Assembly (NCBI GenBank): GCA_006546595.1
Contig: VIAD01000020.1
Span: forward strand, 1 to 40,659
Direction: 5' to 3'
DNA from: Moraxellaceae bacterium AER2_44_116
GTDB taxonomy: Bacteria > Pseudomonadota > Gammaproteobacteria > Pseudomonadales > Moraxellaceae
Length of the DNA: 40,659 nt
Part shown: piece after piece, positions 1 through 5,862 of the stretch
Layout: each line of letters starts with the position of its first letter
Position numbering within the stretch: the first letter of the stretch is position 1
Program-made: the position numbers and the translations under genes
The notes under the pieces: model-generated
What the model was told of the DNA's origin: nothing
Seen by the model: only the letters and a program-made list of their open reading frames with translations
Databases searched by the model: none

Positions 1-55
1 TATGAGCGGACATTTCTATTTGGCTAGAACCGGACATTACTATTTAGCCGCTACA
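1..55. mobile_element. Terminal end of an IS21-family-like insertion sequence (rest lies left of the window)
   Basis: Two imperfect copies of CGGACATTNCTATTTNGC lie head to tail at about 8-24 and 31-48, and the second runs into CCGCTACA ending at 55. Read on the minus strand the end is TGTAGCGG followed by repeated AATGTCCG blocks. IS21-family elements are known to have multiple internal repeats of this kind next to TGT...ACA tips. The element body (istA/istB) would lie to the left and is not visible. The call rests on the repeat pattern only. No target duplication can be tested. Confidence 0.5.
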
Positions 56-147
56 ATAATTTATCGCATAATCTATCTTATGTTAAATACAGGCAATAAT
101 TAACAATTATCACCCCAACTCCTCCCTAAATTCAGAGCATTTTTTAG

Positions 148-456
148 TTACCGAATGACACGAATTTGTGTGTCTGACTCACGGATCGCATAACCTTCAC
201 GCACCAAAATAACACCAACATATTCCATCATCCCTGGCTCATTTAGTTGAGTGATGAACCAGTCACCCATACTGTCTATCGCAGGACTTGAATACGATGT
301 TCCAACTTCAACAACTCGCCCAATAAACACAGACCGCAATGCCGTATAGTTTTCAGCAGTCACATGAACACTATCGTTATTACCATAATTGATAGTTGTA
401 CCCACTTGTACGCAACCATCGTAATCAAATTGACCTTTTTCATTCCACATTTTCAT
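148..456 (-). CDS. Hypothetical protein, 102 aa
   Basis: I do not recognise this protein. It is a small soluble protein with no signal peptide or membrane segment, beginning MKMWNEKGQF and containing VHVTAENYTALRSVFIGRVVEVG. I chose the ATG at 456 because a strong Shine-Dalgarno (GGAGG, complement of 464-468) sits about 8 nt upstream; an upstream start at 501 would put that site inside the gene. It is followed at 57 bp by the next minus-strand gene (514-894), so the two may be cotranscribed. Its place between an IS end and a partition locus is typical of plasmid accessory genes. Function unknown. Confidence 0.7.
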   Translation of the reverse strand: MKMWNEKGQFDYDGCVQVGTTINYGNNDSVHVTAENYTALRSVFIGRVVEVGTSYSSPAIDSMGDWFITQLNEPGMMEYVGVILVREGYAIRESDTQIRVIR

Positions 457-513
457 TATTGTTTCCTCCAAAAAAACAAACGCCAAGGTCAAAGGACACA
501 TGGCGTTTAGTAA

Positions 514-894
514 TTATGCTACAGCTTTAACTGCCGAAAATCGAGAAATCCGAGCATTTTGCATAGTATCAAGATCTTCAGAAAAAGAAACAAAGCCGTC
601 GATATCATCACCCATCAAATCAGCTAATAATTGGCGAGTCTCAATCCGTAATGACGAACTAGGATGTAAAGCTTTTTCTTTGCAACATGGGCAGCGTACA
701 AACATATGCATATGAGTCCCTGCAAACTTCCAACCTGCTTGTTCCAACGCAAAACGATAAGTGTCATCGAGCTTGCCATGAAAGGCATCACATAACGCTT
801 CGGCGGTGTTATACAGGTCGGTATCATAGATGGCATCATGGCAAAGATAATCTGTGTCCCAAGGCTCGGCGCAGGACGGGCAAGAAATATCCAT
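514..894 (-). CDS. Hypothetical protein with zinc-ribbon-like cysteine pairs, 126 aa
   Basis: No family recognised. The N-terminus has CPSC (residues 5-8) and the middle has VRCPCCKEKA, giving two CXXC-type knuckles as in zinc ribbons. A CH pair near residue 18 and the HMHMF stretch before the second knuckle are possible extra ligands. The remainder is acidic and probably helical. Start: ATG at 894 with GAGGATAACTA immediately upstream, a good ribosome binding site. Gene order and spacing suggest an operon with the 148-456 gene. Zinc binding is inferred from cysteine spacing only. A small nucleic-acid-binding or plasmid maintenance role is possible but not shown. Confidence 0.7.
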   Translation of the reverse strand: MDISCPSCAEPWDTDYLCHDAIYDTDLYNTAEALCDAFHGKLDDTYRFALEQAGWKFAGTHMHMFVRCPCCKEKALHPSSSLRIETRQLLADLMGDDIDGFVSFSEDLDTMQNARISRFSAVKAVA

Positions 895-1040
895 TAGTTA
901 TCCTCTGGAAAATTGAAATTACCAGAAGAGACCTACGTTCATCAGGTGATGAGTTTTAATAAGCGTTGGTCATCACACAAAATACTTAAAGCTGATGTTA
1001 ATTATTTTTCAATTGAATACGATCAAAATGCAATTATTTC

Positions 1041-1058
1041 AATTTAGCATGCTAAATT
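1041..1058. repeat. 18-bp perfect palindrome, candidate parS site (copy 1)
   Basis: AATTTAGCATGCTAAATT is a perfect 18-bp palindrome upstream of the HTH-parA-parB locus. The identical 18-mer recurs at 3682-3699 downstream of parB, inside a larger palindrome. I saw no other full copy. Size, symmetry and flanking of parAB fit a ParB centromere site, although the sequence is not the chromosomal Spo0J consensus. It could instead be an operator of the small HTH protein. Assignment is inference. Confidence 0.5.
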
Positions 1059-1115
1059 ACGGGCTGGAAAATTATCAGTTGCTAGACATCGTAGACACAA
1101 AACCACTAATAAAAG

Positions 1116-1129
1116 TAAAATATATTTTA
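1116..1129. promoter_or_regulatory. AT-rich palindromic operator, copy 1 (TAAAATATATTTTA)
   Basis: A perfect 14-bp palindrome 28 bp upstream of the HTH gene start at 1158. It matches two further sites between the HTH gene and parA (1374-1387 and 1395-1408), consensus TAAARTATAYTTTA. The placement suggests autoregulation by the HTH protein or by ParA/ParB. The binding protein is unproven. Confidence 0.5.
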
Positions 1130-1157
1130 ATTATCGGTGGTTGAAGGAAGTAGAGTT

Positions 1158-1376
1158 ATGTCCGTTGATACGCCAAAAGATGACGTACAAAGAATTGAAA
1201 GCATACCTGCTCATGAGTTCAAACGTATTATTCACGCAAAAGGATGGCAAATGAAAGAAGTGGCTGTCCGTTGGGGTATGAGCCGAGTCAGAATGAGTCA
1301 AATTTGTAATAACTTACCGAGGCCGTTGTATTACGACGATGCCGTTAGGGGGCTTCCTTGCCGCCTCAAAAGTTAA
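1158..1376 (+). CDS. Small helix-turn-helix DNA-binding protein upstream of parAB, 72 aa
   Basis: Likely a transcriptional regulator of the partition operon. A helix-turn-helix is visible at about residues 24-50 (GWQMKEVAVRWGMSRVRMSQ), followed by a short basic C-terminus ending CRLKS. I start it at ATG 1158, preceded by GAAGGAAG, rather than at the in-frame GTG at 1137, which overlaps that site. It lies 71 bp before parA on the same strand. Palindromes TAAARTATAYTTTA occur both upstream of it and in the gap to parA, fitting a repressor of its own gene and of parA. The recognition-helix assignment is by eye; the parAB link is from context. Confidence 0.75.
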   Translation: MSVDTPKDDVQRIESIPAHEFKRIIHAKGWQMKEVAVRWGMSRVRMSQICNNLPRPLYYDDAVRGLPCRLKS

Positions 1377-1387
1377 AGTATACTTTA
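1374..1387. promoter_or_regulatory. AT-rich palindromic operator, copy 2 (TAAAGTATACTTTA)
   Basis: A perfect 14-bp palindrome overlapping the stop codon of the HTH gene. Its centre (1380.5) is 21 bp, two helical turns, from the centre of the next palindrome (1401.5), so two dimers could bind the same DNA face ahead of parA. Confidence 0.5.
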
Positions 1388-1392
1388 CTTTA

Positions 1393-1410
1393 GTTAAAAT
1401 ATATTTTAAC
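1393..1410. promoter_or_regulatory. AT-rich palindromic operator, copy 3 (18-bp perfect palindrome before parA)
   Basis: GTTAAAATATATTTTAAC is a perfect 18-bp palindrome containing the same 14-bp core as the site at 1116. It lies 38 bp upstream of the parA start codon. It is probably the operator that controls parA-parB transcription; the bound protein is inferred to be the adjacent HTH protein or ParA/ParB. Confidence 0.55.
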
Positions 1411-1447
1411 ATTTGTTCATATTGTTGCTGGGCTGGAGATTATAGAC

Positions 1448-2125
1448 ATGGGTATTGTTGTTGCTTTTAGCAATCAAAAAGGTGGAGCAGGTAAAACGAC
1501 ATTAGCGATTACCTTGGCATGTGGACTTAAACAACAAGGCTTAAATGTCTGTCTAATAGATGCCGACCCTCAAGGCTCTGTTATTAACTGGGCAGCACGC
1601 GCTGAAGGCACACCTTATGAGAGCCTGTTACCCGATGTCGAAAAAAACGACACTGTCCTCATCGCTAAATCACTGCAACGGTCACGGCAACGCTACGATG
1701 TCACTATCGTTGATACAGGCAGTAACCTAGGCTTTGCAGGCGATAACATTCAAAAGCTATTAATGGGTATTTTGCGCGAAGCTGACTTTGTCTTTGTTCC
1801 TGTCGGCCCTAGCCCATTAGACATTGACGCAAGTGCTGATTTTGTTGATTTACTCAAAGACTTATGGGGTCGCCGCGCTGAAAGGTTGCCTCAAGCGCAC
1901 TTTGTCGTGAATGGCGTACGCAAAGGCACAAACTTGAGCCGCGAAATTAAAGAAACATTGCAAATTTCTTTTGAAGTCCCCGTATTAGATACAGAAATCC
2001 AAACCCGTGAAATCTATAAATCCTCATTATTGCATGGTGCTTCGGTATTTCAGACCAAAGAACAAGATGTCACCGACAACGCCACTCACTTCGTCAATGA
2101 AGTCAGAAAAATTATTGGAGTTTGA
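1448..2125 (+). CDS. parA: ParA-family partition ATPase, 225 aa
   Basis: Cytoplasmic deviant-Walker ATPase that positions plasmid copies with ParB and a centromere. Visible motifs: deviant Walker A QKGGAGKTT at residues 10-18 with the signature lysine, switch region LIDADPQGS at about 36-44, and a Walker B-like VTIVDTGS around residue 86. At 225 aa with no N-terminal DNA-binding extension it is the short form (type Ib-like), consistent with a separate HTH regulator upstream. GGAG lies 10 nt before the ATG at 1448. It is almost continuous with parB (2 nt between its stop and the parB ATG). Confidence is high for the family. Which replicon it segregates is inferred to be the one carrying this window. 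Confidence 0.95.
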   Translation: MGIVVAFSNQKGGAGKTTLAITLACGLKQQGLNVCLIDADPQGSVINWAARAEGTPYESLLPDVEKNDTVLIAKSLQRSRQRYDVTIVDTGSNLGFAGDNIQKLLMGILREADFVFVPVGPSPLDIDASADFVDLLKDLWGRRAERLPQAHFVVNGVRKGTNLSREIKETLQISFEVPVLDTEIQTREIYKSSLLHGASVFQTKEQDVTDNATHFVNEVRKIIGV

Positions 2126-2127
2126 AC

Positions 2128-3123
2128 ATGGTCGCAGCAAAAGACATCAAAGGTGGTTTGAAGCCTAGATCTACAGGCTCCTCCGCTGCTCGTGTATCTT
2201 GGGGTGATGAAGAGTTATTAGGGAAATTGGGGGTTCTCAAAGAAATTCCAAAAAATAAAATATCGCCAGATCCACTGCAACCGCGTAAAGTCATTGACCC
2301 AGAAGCTTTGGCAGAGTTAACACAGTCGCTCGAAGAGCACGGTATGTTGCAGCCTATTCTTGTTGTTGAAAGCGAAACAGGAATTGGTCAATATAAAATT
2401 CTTGCTGGTGAAAGACGCTGGCGAGCGGCGATGGCTTCCGACAAAATTCAGATTATTCCTGTTATTGTCCGTAGCGATTTGACCAATGAGCTGCGTATCT
2501 TATTGGCGCAAATTGCAGAGAATATCCACCGTCAAAACATGAACCCCTTAGAAACAGCCACTGCATATAAACGTATTTATGAAGCGGTTAACCATAATCA
2601 GGATGAAGCGGCAAAGCTATTAGGGATATCGAAATCCCGCTTGTGCCAAGTGCTTGCTGTCGATGATGCACCTGCTAAAGTTAAAGCACTGGTTGAAACA
2701 GGCATCACATCAGATGTTAATGTCGTTGCTGGCTTAAGTATATTGACAGACTTGAATGCCTCCAAAGCGGAAGAGCTGATGGACAAGGCTAAAAAAGGTG
2801 AAATTAAAGGTGTTGGACTGAGAACAGCAGTAAAAGACACCGTTCGAGAAGAAAAAGCCAATCTCAAGCAAAAACGTGTGGCGACCTCTCCAACTGCTCA
2901 GGCAACTACGGACTTAGCAACATCTACTGAAGCGACTACTCCACTTCCTGTTTCTGAGACAGTAGAAGTCGTAACAAATGTGAATGAAGTATTGAACCTA
3001 AAGCTGGAAAAACGCCTCGTTGATGAGCTAGTTAGTTTTTTACGCAATATTGAAGTTAGCGAATCCAATGGTGTTATTGGCCGTTTTCTATTGGCTATTA
3101 CGCCGCTCAACCAGCATAAATAA
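2128..3123 (+). CDS. parB: ParB/Spo0J-family partition protein, 331 aa
   Basis: Centromere-binding CTPase clamp partner of ParA. Domains: N-terminal ParB nucleotide-binding domain at about residues 35-130, with QPRKVID and the diagnostic GERRWRAAM box plus ENIHRQNMNPLE; a central HTH around residues 155-190 (DEAAKLLGISKSRLCQVL); a Thr/Ala/Ser-rich linker near 250-285; and a C-terminal dimerisation segment. GGAG overlaps the parA end 7 nt before ATG 2128, and an in-frame TTG at 2122 is a less likely start. Translational coupling to parA is likely. Candidate binding sites are the identical 18-bp palindromes at 1041 and 3682. Confidence 0.95.
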   Translation: MVAAKDIKGGLKPRSTGSSAARVSWGDEELLGKLGVLKEIPKNKISPDPLQPRKVIDPEALAELTQSLEEHGMLQPILVVESETGIGQYKILAGERRWRAAMASDKIQIIPVIVRSDLTNELRILLAQIAENIHRQNMNPLETATAYKRIYEAVNHNQDEAAKLLGISKSRLCQVLAVDDAPAKVKALVETGITSDVNVVAGLSILTDLNASKAEELMDKAKKGEIKGVGLRTAVKDTVREEKANLKQKRVATSPTAQATTDLATSTEATTPLPVSETVEVVTNVNEVLNLKLEKRLVDELVSFLRNIEVSESNGVIGRFLLAITPLNQHK

Positions 3124-3139
3124 TTCCCAGATTACGCAT

Positions 3140-3570
3140 AAGATTCAGCCGATGCTGACACCGAGTACTATACTTAGGCTATTTAGGATGACGGAAAACA
3201 GTCATGTTAAAGAGTCTTATCCAGTTTCAGAAAGGCTACAGCTTACCCGATTTTTTTCTGGATTATGGTACAGAAGGACAATTTCTCGTGGTGCAACATA
3301 CCGCGTTGAATTAACCATTGCTGCGGCCTACTGACGGAGTTTGGCATCATCATGCCTTTTAGTTCGTCGTTTGTTTTCTGATATGCTCATCAATGAAAAT
3401 CCCTCTGTACCTACCTTTTTGAAAGACTTGTGCTCGAGCAGCACTTGCAGAACTTAGTCCATCTTGATCTGCGTATTGATGCGATTGATATAAGTTGGCA
3501 GAATGGGCTAAAACCAATCATCAAGCCATGACGCTACAACAGATGCTGGGGCTACGTGGTTAACACGATA
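3140..3570 (+). pseudogene. Degenerate IS110-family transposase fragment
   Basis: The 930-bp gap after parB has no intact gene. Its first half, read across several frames, carries IS110 transposase landmarks in order: DADTE (about 3152), TAL near 3302, IN..GLLTEFGIIMP around 3315-3355, then an acidic helical stretch and a segment resembling LRIDAID...AEWAKTNHQAMTLQQM ending near the family's conserved Gly motif (GLRG, about 3558). Several frameshifts and stops separate the pieces, so the gene is dead. IS110 proteins are normally 300-400 aa; this covers roughly the middle third. No element ends are recognisable. It marks old insertion and decay between the partition locus and the cargo. The call rests on manual motif reading. 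Confidence 0.6.
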
Positions 3571-3667
3571 AGCGATCTTTGCAAATCTCATTCAATCAAA
3601 AAACGTACGACAGTGCCTTGCAAATTAAGAAGAAACCATAGAACTTGTTAGGCTGGCAGAGCTTTAT

Positions 3668-3713
3668 ATGTAATCAGGCACAATTTAGCATGCTAAATTG
3701 TGCCTGATTACAT
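3668..3713. repeat. 46-bp perfect palindrome containing candidate parS copy 2
   Basis: Two 23-nt arms meet with no spacer at 3690/3691, and the palindrome is perfect across all 46 bp. Its centre (3682-3699) is AATTTAGCATGCTAAATT, identical to the palindrome at 1041-1058. The outer arms contain TAATCAGGCACA and its complement. A gapless 46-bp palindrome is rare and could extrude a cruciform. Candidate roles are a partition centromere, a recombination or resolution site, or a strong bidirectional terminator. No T-tract supports the terminator reading. Confidence 0.65.
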
Positions 3714-3738
3714 TAAATCGAATAAAGGCCAAACTATA

Positions 3739-3766
3739 TTGACAATAAAGTCGGCCAACCTATAAT
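3739..3766 (+). promoter_or_regulatory. Consensus-like sigma70 promoter for the MaoC-SDR-ACAD operon
   Basis: TTGACA (3739-3744) and TATAAT (3761-3766) are exact consensus hexamers with a 16-bp spacer. Transcription would start near 3773. A TTGGYC-N4-GRCCAA operator begins about 8 bp downstream, so the promoter looks strong and repressible. The leader to the first intact gene is about 280 nt and consists mostly of thiolase gene remains. Confidence 0.75.
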
Positions 3767-3780
3767 CCAAGTGTCCATAT

Positions 3781-3796
3781 TTGGTCTAACGACCAA
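3781..3796. promoter_or_regulatory. TTGGYC-N4-GRCCAA operator, copy 1
   Basis: TTGGTCTAACGACCAA lies just downstream of the predicted start site of the 3739-3766 promoter, a position suited to repression. The same motif occurs upstream of the TetR gene at 19419 (two copies) and in the divergent region 26101-26528 (two copies). Length and symmetry fit a TetR-family dimer site. Confidence 0.65.
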
Positions 3797-3827
3797 AAAC
3801 AGCCTGACCATAACTATACTGTAAAGG

Positions 3828-4035
3828 ATGAAACCGATATTGACCCAACGTAAAGTATTTGTTGCGGGTGTTGGAACGTTTCCCTTTGTTGAAAGCTCCC
3901 CTTTGGGAGCAACGGGTTTGGCATAATGTGATAAGTGAGCGTCTCAGTAGACGCACGGCAAGTACAAGGTGTTCAATTGCCTGACAACACAATTTAAGAC
4001 TTGGCGATGCCTGTGTATATCGTCAGCAAGCCTAG
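3828..4035 (+). pseudogene. Gutted thiolase / lipid-transfer-type acetyl-CoA acetyltransferase gene
   Basis: An intact thiolase-like N-terminus (about 3828-3910: TQRKVFVAGVGTFPFVESS) stops at a TAA. It is followed by a C-terminal piece (about 3940-4035) reading ARQVQGVQL and then, after a frame change, QHNLRLGDACVYRQQA and stop. These match the start (KVFVAGVGMTPF type) and end (QHNLGLGGACVV type) of SCP-x-like thiolases of about 390 aa, so most of the gene is deleted. AAAGG at 3823-3827 is its former ribosome site; a TTG at 3840 gives a shorter, more typical start. Its place before two MaoC genes, an SDR and an ACAD is where a functional thiolase would complete a beta-oxidation operon. Assigned by manual motif comparison. 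Confidence 0.65.
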
Positions 4036-4056
4036 TTATTTACAGGAATCATTAAC

Positions 4057-4500
4057 ATGATTGATAAAAAGCATATTGGTAAGACTTTTCCTTCACATAC
4101 TGTCGAAGTTGAAAAAGGACGCTTACGTTTTTTCGCCAAAGCAATTGGCGAAACCAACCCTGTGTATTTTGATGAAGCCTCTGCGCAAACTGCTGGTTAT
4201 CCATCGTTACTTGTTCCTCTAACATTTTTATTTAGCTTAGACTTAGAGCGACCAAACCCCTTTCAATGGCTGAGTGAGTTAAATCTATCGTTAGGCCGTA
4301 TTCTGCATGGCTCACAATCGTTTTGTTATCATACCCCGAGCTATGCGGGTGATGTACTGACGTTTAGCACGCAAATTACTGATATTTATGACAAAAAAAA
4401 TGGCGCACTTGATTTTATTGTCACCAAAACGGTGGTTAGTAATCAAGCGGGCGTACACATTGCCGATTTAAACAATGCTATTGTGCAACGTAACGGTTAA
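4057..4500 (+). CDS. MaoC-like dehydratase, HadA-type (probably non-catalytic) subunit, 147 aa
   Basis: A single-hotdog protein of the MaoC dehydratase N-terminal / HadA type, expected to pair with the next gene to hydrate or dehydrate enoyl/3-hydroxyacyl thioesters. The sequence shows KGRLRFFAKAIGETNPVYFD, then a glycine-poor hotdog helix and a HGSQSF strand. At the place where catalytic MaoC proteins have a D-H-N-P-x-H motif, it reads E32-T-N-P-V-Y37: both the Asp and the His are replaced. Mycobacterial HadA shows a comparable division of labour with HadB. It is the first intact gene of the operon, 9 bp before the next gene. The pairing is inferred from adjacency and motif complementarity. 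Confidence 0.85.
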   Translation: MIDKKHIGKTFPSHTVEVEKGRLRFFAKAIGETNPVYFDEASAQTAGYPSLLVPLTFLFSLDLERPNPFQWLSELNLSLGRILHGSQSFCYHTPSYAGDVLTFSTQITDIYDKKNGALDFIVTKTVVSNQAGVHIADLNNAIVQRNG

Positions 4501-4509
4501 GGAGTTATC

Positions 4510-4923
4510 ATGACACTACATTATGACGACCTTGAAATTGATCAGGAGTTGCCTGAATTAATATTACCTCCCATTAGTCGCACCACCTTAGCACTATTTG
4601 CAGGGGCTTCTGGCGACCATAATCCCATTCATATTGACCTTGATTTTGCGCGTGCGGTTGGTATGTCCGATGTCTTTGCTCACGGAATGTTATCCATGGC
4701 GTATTTAGGTCGCCTGCTGACACAATGGGTGGCTCAGCCGCAAATAAAGCAATTCAACGTCCACTTTTCTGACATTACCCTCTTAGGCGATGTCCCGTGT
4801 TGTACGGGTAAAATCGTTGAAAAACACGACATAAACGGCGAAAAATGCATTAAAGTCAAGATTCAAGTGACCAATCAACAAGGTCAGGTCAAAATCGTGG
4901 GAGATGCTCTGATTGCCTGTTGA
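4510..4923 (+). CDS. MaoC-like (R)-enoyl hydratase / 3-hydroxyacyl dehydratase, catalytic HadB-type subunit, 137 aa
   Basis: A hotdog-fold hydratase acting on CoA- or ACP-bound enoyl/3-hydroxyacyl groups. The hydratase-2 motif is intact: FAGASGDHNPIHID at residues 30-43, with Asp36 and His41 as the catalytic pair, followed by the FAHGML turn. AGGAG sits 9 nt upstream of the ATG, and the gene starts 9 bp after the preceding HadA-like gene. The two short single-hotdog subunits together equal one double-hotdog MaoC enzyme. In the operon it would feed a 3-hydroxyacyl product to the SDR or act in reverse. CoA versus ACP specificity cannot be decided. Confidence 0.9.
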   Translation: MTLHYDDLEIDQELPELILPPISRTTLALFAGASGDHNPIHIDLDFARAVGMSDVFAHGMLSMAYLGRLLTQWVAQPQIKQFNVHFSDITLLGDVPCCTGKIVEKHDINGEKCIKVKIQVTNQQGQVKIVGDALIAC

Positions 4924-4974
4924 ACCCGATGGAATTCACACCCCCTTAGCAACGTCATTTCATGAGGATCTTTT

Positions 4975-5802
4975 ATGCAGAATTTAACAGGTAAAGTAGC
5001 CCTAGTCACAGGTTCTGGTCGTGGTATTGGCCGTTCTATCGCGCTTAAATTAGCCAAACACGGCGCACGAGTAGTGGTCAATGATTTAGACATCGCCCTT
5101 GCCGAGGAAGTTGTGGCTATCATTCAAAGCCTAGGTAGTGAAGCTACCGCCTGTGTTGGTAGTGTCACAGAAGTGGGATTTGCCGAGCGTTTTGTCAACA
5201 CGGCGATGACGCACTTTCAGGGTTTAGATATTATTGTCAATAATGCGGGTTATACATGGGATAACGTCATTCAAAAAATGACCGACGAACAGTGGGACGC
5301 TATGCTAGATGTACATGTTAAAGCCCCATTTCGTATTTTGCGTGCCGCACAACCTATTATCCGTCATCTCAGTAAGGCCGAAGCCGAAGCAGGCAAAGAA
5401 ATCTTTCGTAAAGTCGTTAACATTTCGTCTATTGCAGGTTTGGGCGGCAATGCAGGGCAAGCCAACTACTCCGCAGGCAAAGCAGGTGTAGTGGGCTTGA
5501 CACTGGCTTTAGCGAAAGAATGGGGGCGTATGAAGGTGAATGTCAACTGTGTTGCGTTTGGTTTTATTAAAACGCGCTTAACCGAGTCAACCGCTGATGG
5601 TGATGCCACTGTCAATATTGAAGGGCGTGATATTAAGGTAGGCATTAACCCCAGTCTAGCCAAAATGTTTGAGCAGTCGATTCCTTTAGGTCGTGCAGGT
5701 ACACCCGACGAAGCGGCGGATGCGGTGTATTTGCTGTGCTCGCCCGAGTCCAACTACATTAGTGGTCAAACACTGGTTTGTGGTGGTGGCATCAGTATTT
5801 AA
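4975..5802 (+). CDS. SDR-family oxidoreductase, FabG/3-hydroxyacyl dehydrogenase-like, 275 aa
   Basis: A classical short-chain dehydrogenase, probably interconverting 3-oxoacyl and 3-hydroxyacyl thioesters. Visible features: the dinucleotide motif TGSGRGIG at residues 12-19, NNAG near residue 90, catalytic Ser152 (NISSIAG) and Tyr165-xxx-Lys169 (YSAGK). Asp at the end of beta-2 (VVNDLD) favours NAD(H). Length 275 aa is slightly above FabG (about 245) because of an insertion around residues 195-220, as in multifunctional-enzyme type-2 dehydrogenase domains. GAGGATCTTTT precedes the ATG. It follows the HadAB-like pair by 51 bp and precedes the acyl-CoA dehydrogenase in the same operon. Chain-length specificity unknown. 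Confidence 0.9.
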   Translation: MQNLTGKVALVTGSGRGIGRSIALKLAKHGARVVVNDLDIALAEEVVAIIQSLGSEATACVGSVTEVGFAERFVNTAMTHFQGLDIIVNNAGYTWDNVIQKMTDEQWDAMLDVHVKAPFRILRAAQPIIRHLSKAEAEAGKEIFRKVVNISSIAGLGGNAGQANYSAGKAGVVGLTLALAKEWGRMKVNVNCVAFGFIKTRLTESTADGDATVNIEGRDIKVGINPSLAKMFEQSIPLGRAGTPDEAADAVYLLCSPESNYISGQTLVCGGGISI

Positions 5803-5862
5803 TCGTACAGGGAGGACTATTTGCTCCTCTTCTTTTTTATTATTATTCAATGGGTTCTCAAT

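Noticed and set aside
3786..3992. Minus-strand 68-aa ORF opposite the thiolase remnant
   Set aside because: No ribosome site or protein-like composition; the plus strand shows recognisable thiolase motifs instead.
5811..5845. GGAGG...CTCC hairpin followed by T-rich sequence between the SDR and acyl-CoA dehydrogenase genes
   Set aside because: Stem of only about five pairs. It could be a weak attenuator, but the GGAGG may equally be a leftover ribosome site.
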